In this document: one piece after another, positions 7,549 to 13,876 of the stretch | Numbering within the stretch: the first letter of the stretch is position 1 | Layout of the letters: the number at the start of each line of letters is the position of its first letter | IMG/VR virus record: IMGVR_UViG_3300042876_000236 | Coordinates: 1 to 45,894 of that record | Source: a virus | DNA: 45,894 nt | Strand: one strand, 5' to 3' | The notes under the pieces: generated by a model | The model's database searches: none | The model's input: only the letters and a program-made list of their open reading frames with translations | Told to the model about the DNA's origin: nothing | Made by a program: the position numbers and the translations under genes

Positions 7549-7851
7549 ATGGCAAACCAAATCGCGCAAACGATCCTGCAGCAACTCGGCGGCAATCGCT
7601 TCACCATCATGACCGGCGCAAAGAATCTTGTCGCCGGCCCCAACTATCTGCAATTCGACATCGGCCGCGGCGCGATCAACAAGGCTAACAAGGTGCGCGT
7701 CACGCTCGACACGAACGATACTTACCTCGTCGAGTTCTTCTATCTGCGCGGAGTCAATTGCAAGACCTGCCCGGGCGCCGCTCGCGGCATCTACGCCGAT
7801 CGCCTCGCGCCCTATTTCACCGAAGCAACCGGCATGGATACGCACCTCTAA
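7549..7851 (+). CDS. Hypothetical protein (100 aa)
   Basis: Unrecognised by function. ATG 7549 follows AGGAG of promoter P3. Sequence features are QTILQQLGGNRFTIMTGAKN, KANKVRVTLDTNDTYLVEF, and a CKTCPGAARGIYADRL loop near residues 68-85. The pattern is a small alpha/beta protein of a type often seen as an unannotated phage gene. It has no membrane segment. The next gene starts two bases after its stop. Confidence 0.78.
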   Translation: MANQIAQTILQQLGGNRFTIMTGAKNLVAGPNYLQFDIGRGAINKANKVRVTLDTNDTYLVEFFYLRGVNCKTCPGAARGIYADRLAPYFTEATGMDTHL

Positions 7852-7853
7852 TC

Positions 7854-8261
7854 ATGGATCGCGTAACTCGAATCGACGACGAGGCGAGCTATCGGCTGAT
7901 GTCGGCCGCGCTCCCTCTCCTGACCCCGGCAGCGCAAGAGCTCGTCAAGAGCGTTGCGGTATTCGTCACAGCCGCCCGACGTGGTCGCGCAAATTGGCGG
8001 GGGCGCCTCGTGCGCGTTCCGACGTTCGTATTTAACGACACGATCAACTTTGCCGGCCGCGGAACGGTCGCAGGGGGCGACGCCTTTGCAGCCTATTACC
8101 TCGCGCACGAGCTCGCGCACGTAGCGGCAAAGACCGGCACGCATAGCCCGCAATTTATGGCGGCCTTCAAAGAGCTATGCCCGCCCGAATTGCAATGGTA
8201 CGAAACGCTCTACAAACCGAGAGCGGCAGCCGCGGCCGGCATCGTTAAAAATAGTTGTTGA
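7854..8261 (+). CDS. Small HExxH putative metallopeptidase (135 aa)
   Basis: ATG 7854 lies two bases after the previous stop. The protein carries YYLAHELAHVAAKTG with His85, Glu86 and His89, then His97 in GTHSPQF, a pattern like SprT/WLM-type minigluzincins, where a HExxH and a nearby third ligand bind zinc. A DNA-associated protease or a phage accessory peptidase would fit, but the substrate is unknown. There is no signal peptide. The TGA stop (8259-8261) lies inside the -35 hexamer of promoter P4. It is the second HExxH protein in this genome besides the portal. Confidence 0.82.
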   Translation: MDRVTRIDDEASYRLMSAALPLLTPAAQELVKSVAVFVTAARRGRANWRGRLVRVPTFVFNDTINFAGRGTVAGGDAFAAYYLAHELAHVAAKTGTHSPQFMAAFKELCPPELQWYETLYKPRAAAAAGIVKNSC

Positions 8262-8301
8262 CATATGTAAATAATTGACATACACTGCAATCGTCAACAA
8301 C
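8254..8301 (+). promoter_or_regulatory. Promoter/operator P4 (class I copy)
   Basis: -35 TTGACA (8258-8263), a 17-bp spacer, -10 TACACT (8281-8286). Arms GTTGTTGAC (8254-8262) and GTCAACAAC (8293-8301) enclose it, followed by AGGAG. The last codons and stop of the upstream metallopeptidase gene overlap the left arm and -35. Confidence 0.9.
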
Positions 8302-8315
8302 AGGAGCCCGCCGCC

Positions 8316-8552
8316 ATGACAAACAAAGTAGCCCAAGTCTGCAACCAAGCCGCAAACGCTGTCGCCCGTAACGCCACGCTGCTCGATTGGGGCGTGCGGT
8401 TCACGCTCGACAACGAGCTCGACGCGCTGCGCGTTGCCTATGCCCATCGCAACGCCCCCGGCGGCGTCAAGTGCGAATATCTGGAAGTGACGGGCGAGTA
8501 TGCCGTCACCATCTTTAACAAAGATTGCCCCGCGGGCATCGATCGGAGCTAA
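8316..8552 (+). CDS. Hypothetical protein (78 aa)
   Basis: Unrecognised. ATG 8316 follows the CAGGAG of promoter P4. The N-terminal half is helical (VAQVCNQAANAVARNA); the rest looks like beta strands (GVRFTLDNELDALRVAY, CEYLEVTGEYAVTIF). There are no known motifs and no export signal. It leads a short operon with the genes at 8558 and 8810. Confidence 0.73.
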   Translation: MTNKVAQVCNQAANAVARNATLLDWGVRFTLDNELDALRVAYAHRNAPGGVKCEYLEVTGEYAVTIFNKDCPAGIDRS

Positions 8553-8557
8553 CCGCC

Positions 8558-8806
8558 ATGACCAAGACCGAATTGCAAGTAATTCGCAACATCATCCGCC
8601 GCCTGCAGTCGCAAAACCTCGGCTGCTCCAATAGCCCCGCGCATGACGCCCTCGTTGCGCAAGCGAACGCCGCCGGCCTTGAAGTCGCCAGCCGTCACTA
8701 TCTCGATTCATGGGTCGTTCCGGCGCTTGAGCTCCTGCTGCCCGACGGCGAGGTCGAAAGCATGCGCCACGACCCAAAGCTCGCCGCTAGCCTCTCGGGG
8801 CGCTAA
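8558..8806 (+). CDS. Hypothetical protein (82 aa)
   Basis: Unrecognised. I prefer ATG 8558, with CGGAG about eight bases upstream and only a 5-bp gap after the previous stop; an upstream in-frame start at 8525 would overlap that gene. It is mostly helical (TKTELQVIRNIIRRLQSQ, PAHDALVAQANAAGLE, VVPALELLLP). It may be a small DNA- or protein-binding helical protein, but no motif proves this. Confidence 0.73.
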   Translation: MTKTELQVIRNIIRRLQSQNLGCSNSPAHDALVAQANAAGLEVASRHYLDSWVVPALELLLPDGEVESMRHDPKLAASLSGR

Positions 8807-8809
8807 GCC

Positions 8810-9097
8810 ATGAAGCCAATAGACCGAGAAAGATGGATTCTCGCGTACATGCAAAGAAAGGATCGCAGCGTCGAGAATGTCGACGCAAATTTCGTTGACG
8901 ACTATGTGGACGCTACGGGCGCCGCATTCGTCGGTCAGCCGTTCGGCGCCCATAAATGCAAGCAACTCGGGCGAGATTTGGGGCGAATGCATGCCCGAGG
9001 GGTTTTGACGCGATGGGCATGCGGCTTGCCGAGTGGCGATGCCGCAATGGGTTTTCCGAAATGGGTGTGGACTTACAGCATCGCGCAGAGAGACTAG
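8810..9097 (+). CDS. Hypothetical protein, possible winged-helix fold (95 aa)
   Basis: Last gene of the plus cassette; it starts 3 bp after the previous stop and its end overlaps the end of the large terminase gene by 4 bp (tail to tail). It has RERWILAYMQRKDRSVENVD, AFVGQPFGAHKCKQLGRDLG and HARGVLTRWACG, an order of helices and turn that looks like a small winged-helix DNA-binding module. This is a fold guess only. Confidence 0.75.
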   Translation: MKPIDRERWILAYMQRKDRSVENVDANFVDDYVDATGAAFVGQPFGAHKCKQLGRDLGRMHARGVLTRWACGLPSGDAAMGFPKWVWTYSIAQRD

Positions 9098-10557
9098 CCC
9101 CTGACGCCCAAAGCGGCATTGATGGCCGCCTGCGTCACGTTGAGCTTGCCGAACAACGGATACAGGCGGCGCAGGGCTTGCGATAGCGCGTCGACTTGGT
9201 CGTCATTCGGCGCCGCCGGAAACGTCGTAAGCTCGGCGACCAAATCCTTAACCCAAGGGGCAATATCGGGATGCGGCAGCCACACGTTGCCAGCTTCCCA
9301 ATACGCCGTAACCGCGTGCGCCCGTGCGAGCTTTGAGCCGTCAGGCTCGACCGGGATCAAACCCGGGACGTGCTTTCTGAGCGTGTCGATTACCGCAGGG
9401 CCGTTCGCCTTATCTTCGATCAGAATCTCGCGCACGCGAGGCCATGCGTTGCGCAGCGTGACGACAGCATCGACGGTCTTTGTAAATGACATGCGTGCCC
9501 GCGTCTGCGCGAGCAGGTAGCTATTCGCGCCCGCCTTGCCCCACACTTGCCCAACGACGAAGTCGGTCCCGTCAGTGTCCTTAAATGTGCAGTCCCACGA
9601 GGCGAGCACCTTGTCGAATTTCGTCGGCAAGTCTTTCGGCAAGTAGTATTGCACGCCCGATTCTTTAAACACGTTGCCGCCGATCGGCTTCGGGCTTTGC
9701 TGATACATGGCCGACCACCAGTAATCGCTAAGCTCAGCCTTAAATTCTAGTAGCTGCTCGATTGGGTGCAGTTCCGGCACGAGCGGACCCTGCGGCAATA
9801 GCGGGTTGTAACCACTCTCGCCGGGCAGGTTGATCGCAGGGAATCGCAGGACCGTTAGGCGCGAATCGCCAGCATGTAGCGCAGCAATCTTTGCGGGCAG
9901 ATCATCCTCGGCCCATGATGTCGCCATAATGATCTGGCCGCTATCTTTCGACATGCGCGTTTTGCACGTCGATTGGTACCAATTCCAATGCCCCTCTTTG
10001 AACGTCGGGCTGAGCGCCTCTTGCGCATTCTTGATCGGGTCGTCAATTATGAAAATGTCAGAGCTTTTGCCGGTGAATCCCCCGCCGACGCCGTCGCCGA
10101 TATAGCTGCCCGTTCCGTTCGGTGAGGAAAATTCGCCGTTGCGGTTAATCGTAAATTTGCGCCGCTCAGTCGGCGCCGGAAACAGCCGCAAGTGCTCGGG
10201 CGACGCGAGATTGCGGCGCACGTCAAGCGACATGGAATCGGCGAGCGTGGCCGAGTAGCTTGCTGCAGCCACACGCCAATCAGGGAAGCGGCCGAACAGG
10301 TAGCACGGCAATTTTCTGCTGACTAGCTGCGACTTGCCATGCTGCGGGGGCGCCTGAAAGATCATAATCGGCCGCTTGCCCGCCCGCATGTCCTCGATAA
10401 ATTTGTCGAGCGCGGCGCAAACCATGTCAGAGAAAAATGACTTTACGTAACCCGGCGTCGTATATGCGACATAGTCGCCAAACGAGGACCGAGCCCGACG
10501 ACGTGCGAGTAGTTCGCTAGCCGCTTGTTGCGCTGTCAGCATGGAGGATCGCCGCAA
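9094..10557 (-). CDS. terL: Terminase large subunit
   Basis: This 487-aa protein has the packaging ATPase-nuclease layout. The Walker A-like APPQHGKS lies at 69-76 and Walker B IFIIDD at about 169-174. The RNase H-like nuclease has acidic residues at Asp323 (SWDCTFKDTDG), Glu382-Asp383 (ILIEDKANG) and Asp453/454/457 (NDDQVDAL). It cuts and pumps phage DNA into the prohead through the portal. The start may be 10557 or the internal ATG at 10542; both overlap the small subunit gene, as is usual. Separation from the portal by a plus-strand cassette is unusual. Confidence 0.95.
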   Translation of the reverse strand: MRRSSMLTAQQAASELLARRRARSSFGDYVAYTTPGYVKSFFSDMVCAALDKFIEDMRAGKRPIMIFQAPPQHGKSQLVSRKLPCYLFGRFPDWRVAAASYSATLADSMSLDVRRNLASPEHLRLFPAPTERRKFTINRNGEFSSPNGTGSYIGDGVGGGFTGKSSDIFIIDDPIKNAQEALSPTFKEGHWNWYQSTCKTRMSKDSGQIIMATSWAEDDLPAKIAALHAGDSRLTVLRFPAINLPGESGYNPLLPQGPLVPELHPIEQLLEFKAELSDYWWSAMYQQSPKPIGGNVFKESGVQYYLPKDLPTKFDKVLASWDCTFKDTDGTDFVVGQVWGKAGANSYLLAQTRARMSFTKTVDAVVTLRNAWPRVREILIEDKANGPAVIDTLRKHVPGLIPVEPDGSKLARAHAVTAYWEAGNVWLPHPDIAPWVKDLVAELTTFPAAPNDDQVDALSQALRRLYPLFGKLNVTQAAINAALGVRG

Positions 10558-11242
10558 GCTGGTCGTCGGTCAAATCTTCAGCCTTGATTGTCGCGATCGG
10601 CAGGGGGCCGCCGCCGGGGCCGCTGAGCTCTTTGCGATCAACGAGCATGCCGAGGTATCGAGCGAGATTATTCAATGCGGCATCCTGATCCCGCATAAGC
10701 ACCTTGACGCCGTCGCGCGTGCGCTGCACTCCGGCAAAAAGTAGCTTTGCCGAGCCCTTGAGCTTGCGAGTGTCGGCGAAAAACACCTCGTCGGTGCCGA
10801 GGCCGCCGCACTCCGGGCAATCTGGATTCGGCTCGCCCGCGGGATCAAAGCCGAAGCCGCCGAGGCCGTCAGGCGCCGGTTTATTGAGCGATTCGGCGTG
10901 CTCGACGGCTCGATAGTATTCAACCTGCGTCCATTGGTAGGCATGCTCGACGCCATGGCAGTGCCGGCAATTGACGCGACGCATTTGCGTTAGCTCGTTC
11001 GGATCAGCGCGAGCCAATTTAGCCCACTGCGACGCGACCCATTCGGGCGTAACGCTGGCAGCGATTGCCACTTCAGCCATGCGTTCCGCGATCGCCTCGC
11101 GAATATACGGCTTTGAAAGGTTCTCGGACCCCATTTGCCGGGCCGTATCTTGCGAGTATCCGGCGCGAATTGCGGCCCGCGTCGCGTTCTCATCGACACA
11201 ATACTCATTCACAAATTTGCGTTGCTTGGGCGTCAAGTCCAT
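10517..11242 (-). CDS. terS: Terminase small subunit (Terminase_2-like) with zinc-finger insertion
   Basis: The N-terminus, MDLTPKQRKFVNEYCVD followed by ATRAAIRAGYSQDTA and RQMGSENLSKPYI, is the HTH region of the Terminase_2 family that recognises phage DNA. I prefer ATG 11242 (241 aa); a TTG at 11290 would add 16 atypical residues. An insertion carries CRHCHG (Cys92, Cys95) and CPECGG (about Cys141, Cys144), a probable zinc site between the DNA-binding part and the oligomerisation part. It directly precedes and overlaps the large subunit gene. It is the first late gene downstream of the AT-rich region. Confidence 0.9.
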   Translation of the reverse strand: MDLTPKQRKFVNEYCVDENATRAAIRAGYSQDTARQMGSENLSKPYIREAIAERMAEVAIAASVTPEWVASQWAKLARADPNELTQMRRVNCRHCHGVEHAYQWTQVEYYRAVEHAESLNKPAPDGLGGFGFDPAGEPNPDCPECGGLGTDEVFFADTRKLKGSAKLLFAGVQRTRDGVKVLMRDQDAALNNLARYLGMLVDRKELSGPGGGPLPIATIKAEDLTDDQLAAILHADSATSG

Positions 11243-11294
11243 AGTGCGGGCAATTCTGTCAGTGATCGCCACAATTTGCAAGGCTATCAATTCC

Positions 11295-11374
11295 GGGGTA
11301 ACGGGGTATTTACGGGGTGGGTACTCTAACTCATTGATTTACTTCTATATATCTCTCTAATACCCCGTTACCCC
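11295..11374. repeat. 16-bp perfect inverted repeat
   Basis: GGGGTAACGGGGTATT (11295-11310) and its exact complement AATACCCCGTTACCCC (11359-11374) flank 48 bp of AT-rich sequence. Each arm contains two GGGGTA motifs. It lies just upstream of the small terminase gene and could bind a dimeric protein or form a cruciform. Confidence 0.92.
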
Positions 11375-11406
11375 TCTAAAAAGGTAACAAAAGAGGTATA
11401 TACATG

Positions 11407-11438
11407 CGTTAGTTATTAGAAGCGTTCTAATAATAACG
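11407..11438. promoter_or_regulatory. 32-bp palindrome, operator-like
   Basis: TTATTAGAA (11413-11421) and TTCTAATAA (11425-11433) are perfect arms around GCG. The symmetry extends with CGTTA (11407-11411) and TAACG (11434-11438), with one unpaired base on the left. The size and symmetry fit a repressor or initiator site in the terminase/zinc-protein intergenic region. Confidence 0.7.
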
Positions 11439-11508
11439 TATGCTCGTATCGTATACGGATTTGATGCATGCGGGGTATGAGAAACCGGGGTATAATGAAA
11501 TCAAGCAC

Positions 11509-11538
11509 TTGCAGATTTGCCCGGGGTTATGGTATCTT
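11509..11538 (+). promoter_or_regulatory. Possible promoter of the 265-aa zinc-knuckle gene
   Basis: TTGCAG (11509-11514), an 18-bp spacer, TATCTT (11533-11538), 34 bp before the ATG at 11572. A perfect TATAAT also lies at 11491-11496 but lacks a good -35. Neither matches the repeated TTGAC class, so this gene is probably controlled differently. Confidence 0.4.
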
Positions 11539-11571
11539 AGAATGCATCTAAACTAAGAACTAAGAAAAATC

Positions 11572-12369
11572 ATGGAATACGTAAATCCGAAAACTGGCGA
11601 ACGCGCTCCGATTCCTTGGGGGAAATCTGCCGCGGCTGCGGCGGGATATTCTCGCTATATGGACGAACGCGGCTGTACGAAATGCGGTAACGCCTCGGTC
11701 GGTCGCTACTTTGAGCGCGACGCCTGCGTCGTCTGCTCCATGAAAGAGGCCGCCGAGATTTGGGCGCTTTGGGTCATGGGCAGCCCCGATCGCCCCGCCA
11801 ATTTCGCCACGAGTCGAGCGCAGGCATTGGAGCTCGGCGTCGACCACTACTACCGGGAAACGCTTTGCAAGGGCGGGCCGCATTTCGTGCAGCCACACGT
11901 CAAGAGCGGCAAATGCGTTGCCTGCAGCAAGACGACCCCTGTCGAGCAATCCGCCAGCGACATCATGCAAGGCAACCCGGGGCTGATCCTCGGCCGCGAG
12001 GACGCTGCTCTTTTGGGCATGCCGGTCTATCGCACTGGCGAGCCCTGCCGCCGGGGGCATATCGACTTTCGCTACGTATCGAACGGCGGTTGCCTGTCGT
12101 GCATGCGGGGCGTCGTTACGGCGCCGGCAATCGCTCAGATTGATGCTAATCGGCGCATGACGGTTGCTGAGCAGGCGCAACTATTCATTGGTTACGCTTG
12201 GGACGGGCGGCGCATGCTCGACCCTGATGGTCGCAAGCTGACTGTCGCGCAGTTCAATATCGCGATAGGGGGCGCCGGTCGTTATGAGCTCTCAGGGGGT
12301 CGGCCCGACGTATTCACGTCACACGCGGCATTTATTGGCAACTTCGGCCCGGGTCGGCCGCGTCAGTAA
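11572..12369 (+). CDS. Protein with three zinc-knuckle motifs (265 aa)
   Basis: Three Cys-rich units repeat along the chain. The first is CTKCGN...CVVCS (about residues 35-57), the second LCKGGPHFV...CVACS (about 100-122), the third PCRRGHIDF...GCLSCMRG (about 158-180). The last two follow CxxGH/P-x(15)-CxxC, like the zinc knuckle of endonuclease VII/HNH-type proteins, but no nuclease motif follows. The ATG has only a weak ribosome-binding site. It is an isolated plus-strand gene between minus blocks, facing the GGGGTA region, so a DNA-binding or replication/regulatory role is possible. The function is unknown. Confidence 0.82.
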   Translation: MEYVNPKTGERAPIPWGKSAAAAAGYSRYMDERGCTKCGNASVGRYFERDACVVCSMKEAAEIWALWVMGSPDRPANFATSRAQALELGVDHYYRETLCKGGPHFVQPHVKSGKCVACSKTTPVEQSASDIMQGNPGLILGREDAALLGMPVYRTGEPCRRGHIDFRYVSNGGCLSCMRGVVTAPAIAQIDANRRMTVAEQAQLFIGYAWDGRRMLDPDGRKLTVAQFNIAIGGAGRYELSGGRPDVFTSHAAFIGNFGPGRPRQ

Positions 12370-12755
12370 AACAGATGATTGCCCCATCGCCCTAGCGGAC
12401 GCATTGAGCGCCCCCACGCGGGGGCGACGTCGTGCCTATGGTAATGGGTCGCCCCGCCGGTAAAGTCGGGCAGGACTCCCCATAGCGCGACCCTAGCCAC
12501 ACCGACGGCGGTCTGCCACTCTCGCCCCCGGGTATCGGGTCGCTTGTCGTGCTTCAAGCGACCGTGGCGCATGTCCGTGGCCGTCCAACTAAATTGCTTG
12601 GGCGCCATGACAACATCGCATACGTCGCGGCCCGACAGCTTCGCCCGATTGATCGTGACCAGCGCGACCGCCTGCTGCCCTGCGATCGGCTCGCCTCGCG
12701 CCTCTTTATACACGTTGAGCGCGAGGCATATCAGCGCGGCGTCAATTCCAGTCAT
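12363..12755 (-). CDS. Cell wall hydrolase, SleB-like (Hydrolase_2)
   Basis: From ATG 12755 (AAGGGA upstream) the 130-aa protein begins MTGIDAALICLALNVYKEAR and contains GEPIAGQQAVALVTINR, FSWTATD and GGATHYHRHDVAPAWG, the order expected of the SleB/Hydrolase_2 family. Glu18 is the expected catalytic acid. These enzymes cleave peptidoglycan, so this is the best endolysin candidate. It has no signal peptide and would need a holin. It lies at the end of the early minus operon, far from the holin-type genes at 27.5-28.7 kb. A longer upstream frame is Arg-rich and unlikely. Confidence 0.85.
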   Translation of the reverse strand: MTGIDAALICLALNVYKEARGEPIAGQQAVALVTINRAKLSGRDVCDVVMAPKQFSWTATDMRHGRLKHDKRPDTRGREWQTAVGVARVALWGVLPDFTGGATHYHRHDVAPAWGRSMRPLGRWGNHLFY

Positions 12756-12804
12756 GGTCCCTTGACTCTCACGCCGTCGCCGTCGCCTTGAAACTGTATA
12801 AGCC

Positions 12805-13026
12805 TCATGGCGCAGGCTTCCAATACGGGCAATGCTTCGCGAGCTCGGCATGCCGATCGATCGAGACTTTGAGCGGCGCAGGCTCTCGCCCGGTCAGCCA
12901 GAACATTGATGCGGGAAGCGCGGGCAGTTTCCAAACGTAGGTGCATTGCCCGACGCCAGATGGGTGCAGCCGCCCATCTGCCGTCATTGCCCATTTAGCA
13001 TAACCGCAGCCTTTACAGGTTTTCAT
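12805..13026 (-). CDS. Small Cys-rich protein (73 aa)
   Basis: It begins MKTCKGCGYAKWAMTADGR, with further Cys in GQCTYVWK and HCPYWKP, a probable four-Cys zinc site. Similar small proteins starting KxCxxCxYxKW are common in phages of GC-rich bacteria, with unknown function. The start at 13026 overlaps the stop of the frame above in ATGA style, which supports coupling. It is followed by the wall hydrolase gene. Confidence 0.8.
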   Translation of the reverse strand: MKTCKGCGYAKWAMTADGRLHPSGVGQCTYVWKLPALPASMFWLTGREPAPLKVSIDRHAELAKHCPYWKPAP

Positions 13027-13132
13027 AGCGTTGCCTTTATGTTGTTCGCCAGTGCTTGAGCGATAGGACCGGGCGCATTCTGCTGCGCGTCAGCAACACG
13101 AACGCCACGACAATGAACCGGATGAGCTTCAT
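13023..13132 (-). CDS. Small exported peptide, probably frameshifted near 13093
   Basis: ATG 13132 has AAGGAG nine bases upstream and encodes MKLIRFIVVAFVLL, a signal-peptide-like segment. In the sequence as given this frame ends at 13037 after 31 aa. One missing G near 13092-13095 would join it to ADAQQNAPGPIAQALANN, which ends at 13023 in an ATGA overlap with the 73-aa gene. The restored product would have a signal peptidase site after ADA. It was too short for automatic calling. Either a sequence error or a decayed gene; the function is unknown. Confidence 0.5.
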
Positions 13133-13559
13133 GTCGGCTCCTTCCCCTGCGCGATGGCGGCTTTCCGATGTTCCTCGGCAATCGCTCGAACAGGTAGGCG
13201 GCATCGTGCATCGCTATTGCGTATGAAGTTCTCCCCGCCTTCTGCCGTGCTTCGTTAGCGGCGGCGAGTTGTTCGCGTAAGCTACTTTTCGCTTCATTGG
13301 CTAACGTGAATTGGCTCTCCAACTCCGCAATGCGCTGTTCGAGTTTTCTCACGCCATCAATAACCCACGGCGCAGCTTCGCAGTTTGGACGTAGACGTTC
13401 GCTCAGGCACGCAACCGGCTTGGCTTCGAGGGCGGCGCGGAGCAGGCGAGTCACAAGGCTTGCCGTTGCGATACCGCAGCCGTCGCGCACAACCGCGGCC
13501 AGATGCTCGATCTCCTGTTCCGTGAATGCTTCACGCGGCACTAGTTCCCTGTCGGTCAT
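13023..13559 (-). CDS. Coiled-coil protein, probably frameshifted near 13185
   Basis: As written, the frame encodes 178 aa. Residues 1 to about 110 look real: TEQEIEHLAAVVRDGCG, then a coiled coil (VRKLEQRIAELESQF, SSLREQLAAANEARQ). After residue 125 the frame turns into Arg/Pro-rich sequence. In the -1 frame the text continues AIAEEHRKAAIAQGKEPT and stops at 13129, overlapping a good downstream start in ATGA style. One missing G near 13184-13187 would join the two as YLFEAIAEEHRK. I therefore think the true gene is 13129-13559. The role is unknown; a spanin-like lysis role is possible from its place beside the wall hydrolase but is not supported by a membrane segment. Confidence 0.65.
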   Translation of the reverse strand: MTDRELVPREAFTEQEIEHLAAVVRDGCGIATASLVTRLLRAALEAKPVACLSERLRPNCEAAPWVIDGVRKLEQRIAELESQFTLANEAKSSLREQLAAANEARQKAGRTSYAIAMHDAAYLFERLPRNIGKPPSRRGRSRHEAHPVHCRGVRVADAQQNAPGPIAQALANNIKATL

Positions 13560-13876
13560 TGCGCTTTTTCCTTCGGTTGATCGATAACCGCATTCCCTTG
13601 GGAATCCCGCTGAGTATCGCTGTGACTACCACCACAGCCGGCGAGGATCAGCGCGAGCAAGAAAAGCCCCAAGCCGACAACAACGCCGATTGCCGTCGGC
13701 GTGCTCGCTTCGCTCGTGACGGCATGCTGCTCGTCACGAGCGAAGTAGATCGCGGAGCCAGTGACGAGCGTCACAAACAGCACGAACGCGACGACCGCGA
13801 CTGCCCAAAATGCGGCCTCTTGACTGATGCCGATCAGCGCGAAAAATGCCTCGGTGCTAAACATCGCTTCAATCAT
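13556..13876 (-). CDS. Small membrane protein with two hydrophobic segments (106 aa)
   Basis: Hydrophobic segments are AAFWAVAVVAFVLFVTLVTG (about 21-40) and GVVVGLGLFLLALILAG (about 64-80). The second ends in LAGC, a lipobox-like sequence, followed by a polar tail (GGSHSDTQRDSQGN). A two-segment holin-like protein, or a protein containing an internal lipoprotein start, are both possible. The start at 13876 overlaps the ParB-like gene stop (ATGA). It lies upstream of the coiled-coil, exported and wall-hydrolase genes, so a lysis role is plausible but unproven. Confidence 0.75.
   Translation of the reverse strand: MIEAMFSTEAFFALIGISQEAAFWAVAVVAFVLFVTLVTGSAIYFARDEQHAVTSEASTPTAIGVVVGLGLFLLALILAGCGGSHSDTQRDSQGNAVIDQPKEKAQ

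Larger units (their letters stand above)
11243..11571. other. AT-rich intergenic region with GGGGTA repeats; candidate origin or control region
   Basis: This is the longest non-coding stretch. It separates the leftward terminase genes from a rightward gene. It is clearly AT-rich against a GC-rich genome. Core GGGGTA or its complement recurs near 11295, 11303, 11313 (GGGGTG), 11361, 11369, 11472, 11487 and 11522 (GGGGTT). It also holds a 16-bp inverted repeat, a 32-bp palindrome and CGTAT repeats near 11437-11456. Iteron-like repeats plus an AT-rich tract suggest a replication origin or a multi-operator switch; neither is proven. Confidence 0.6.

Noticed and set aside
12405-12430. CGCCCCC/GGGGGCG hairpin as terminator of the zinc-knuckle gene
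   Set aside because: It lies within the coding part of the wall hydrolase and has no T-run on either strand; GC-rich coding DNA makes such stems by chance.
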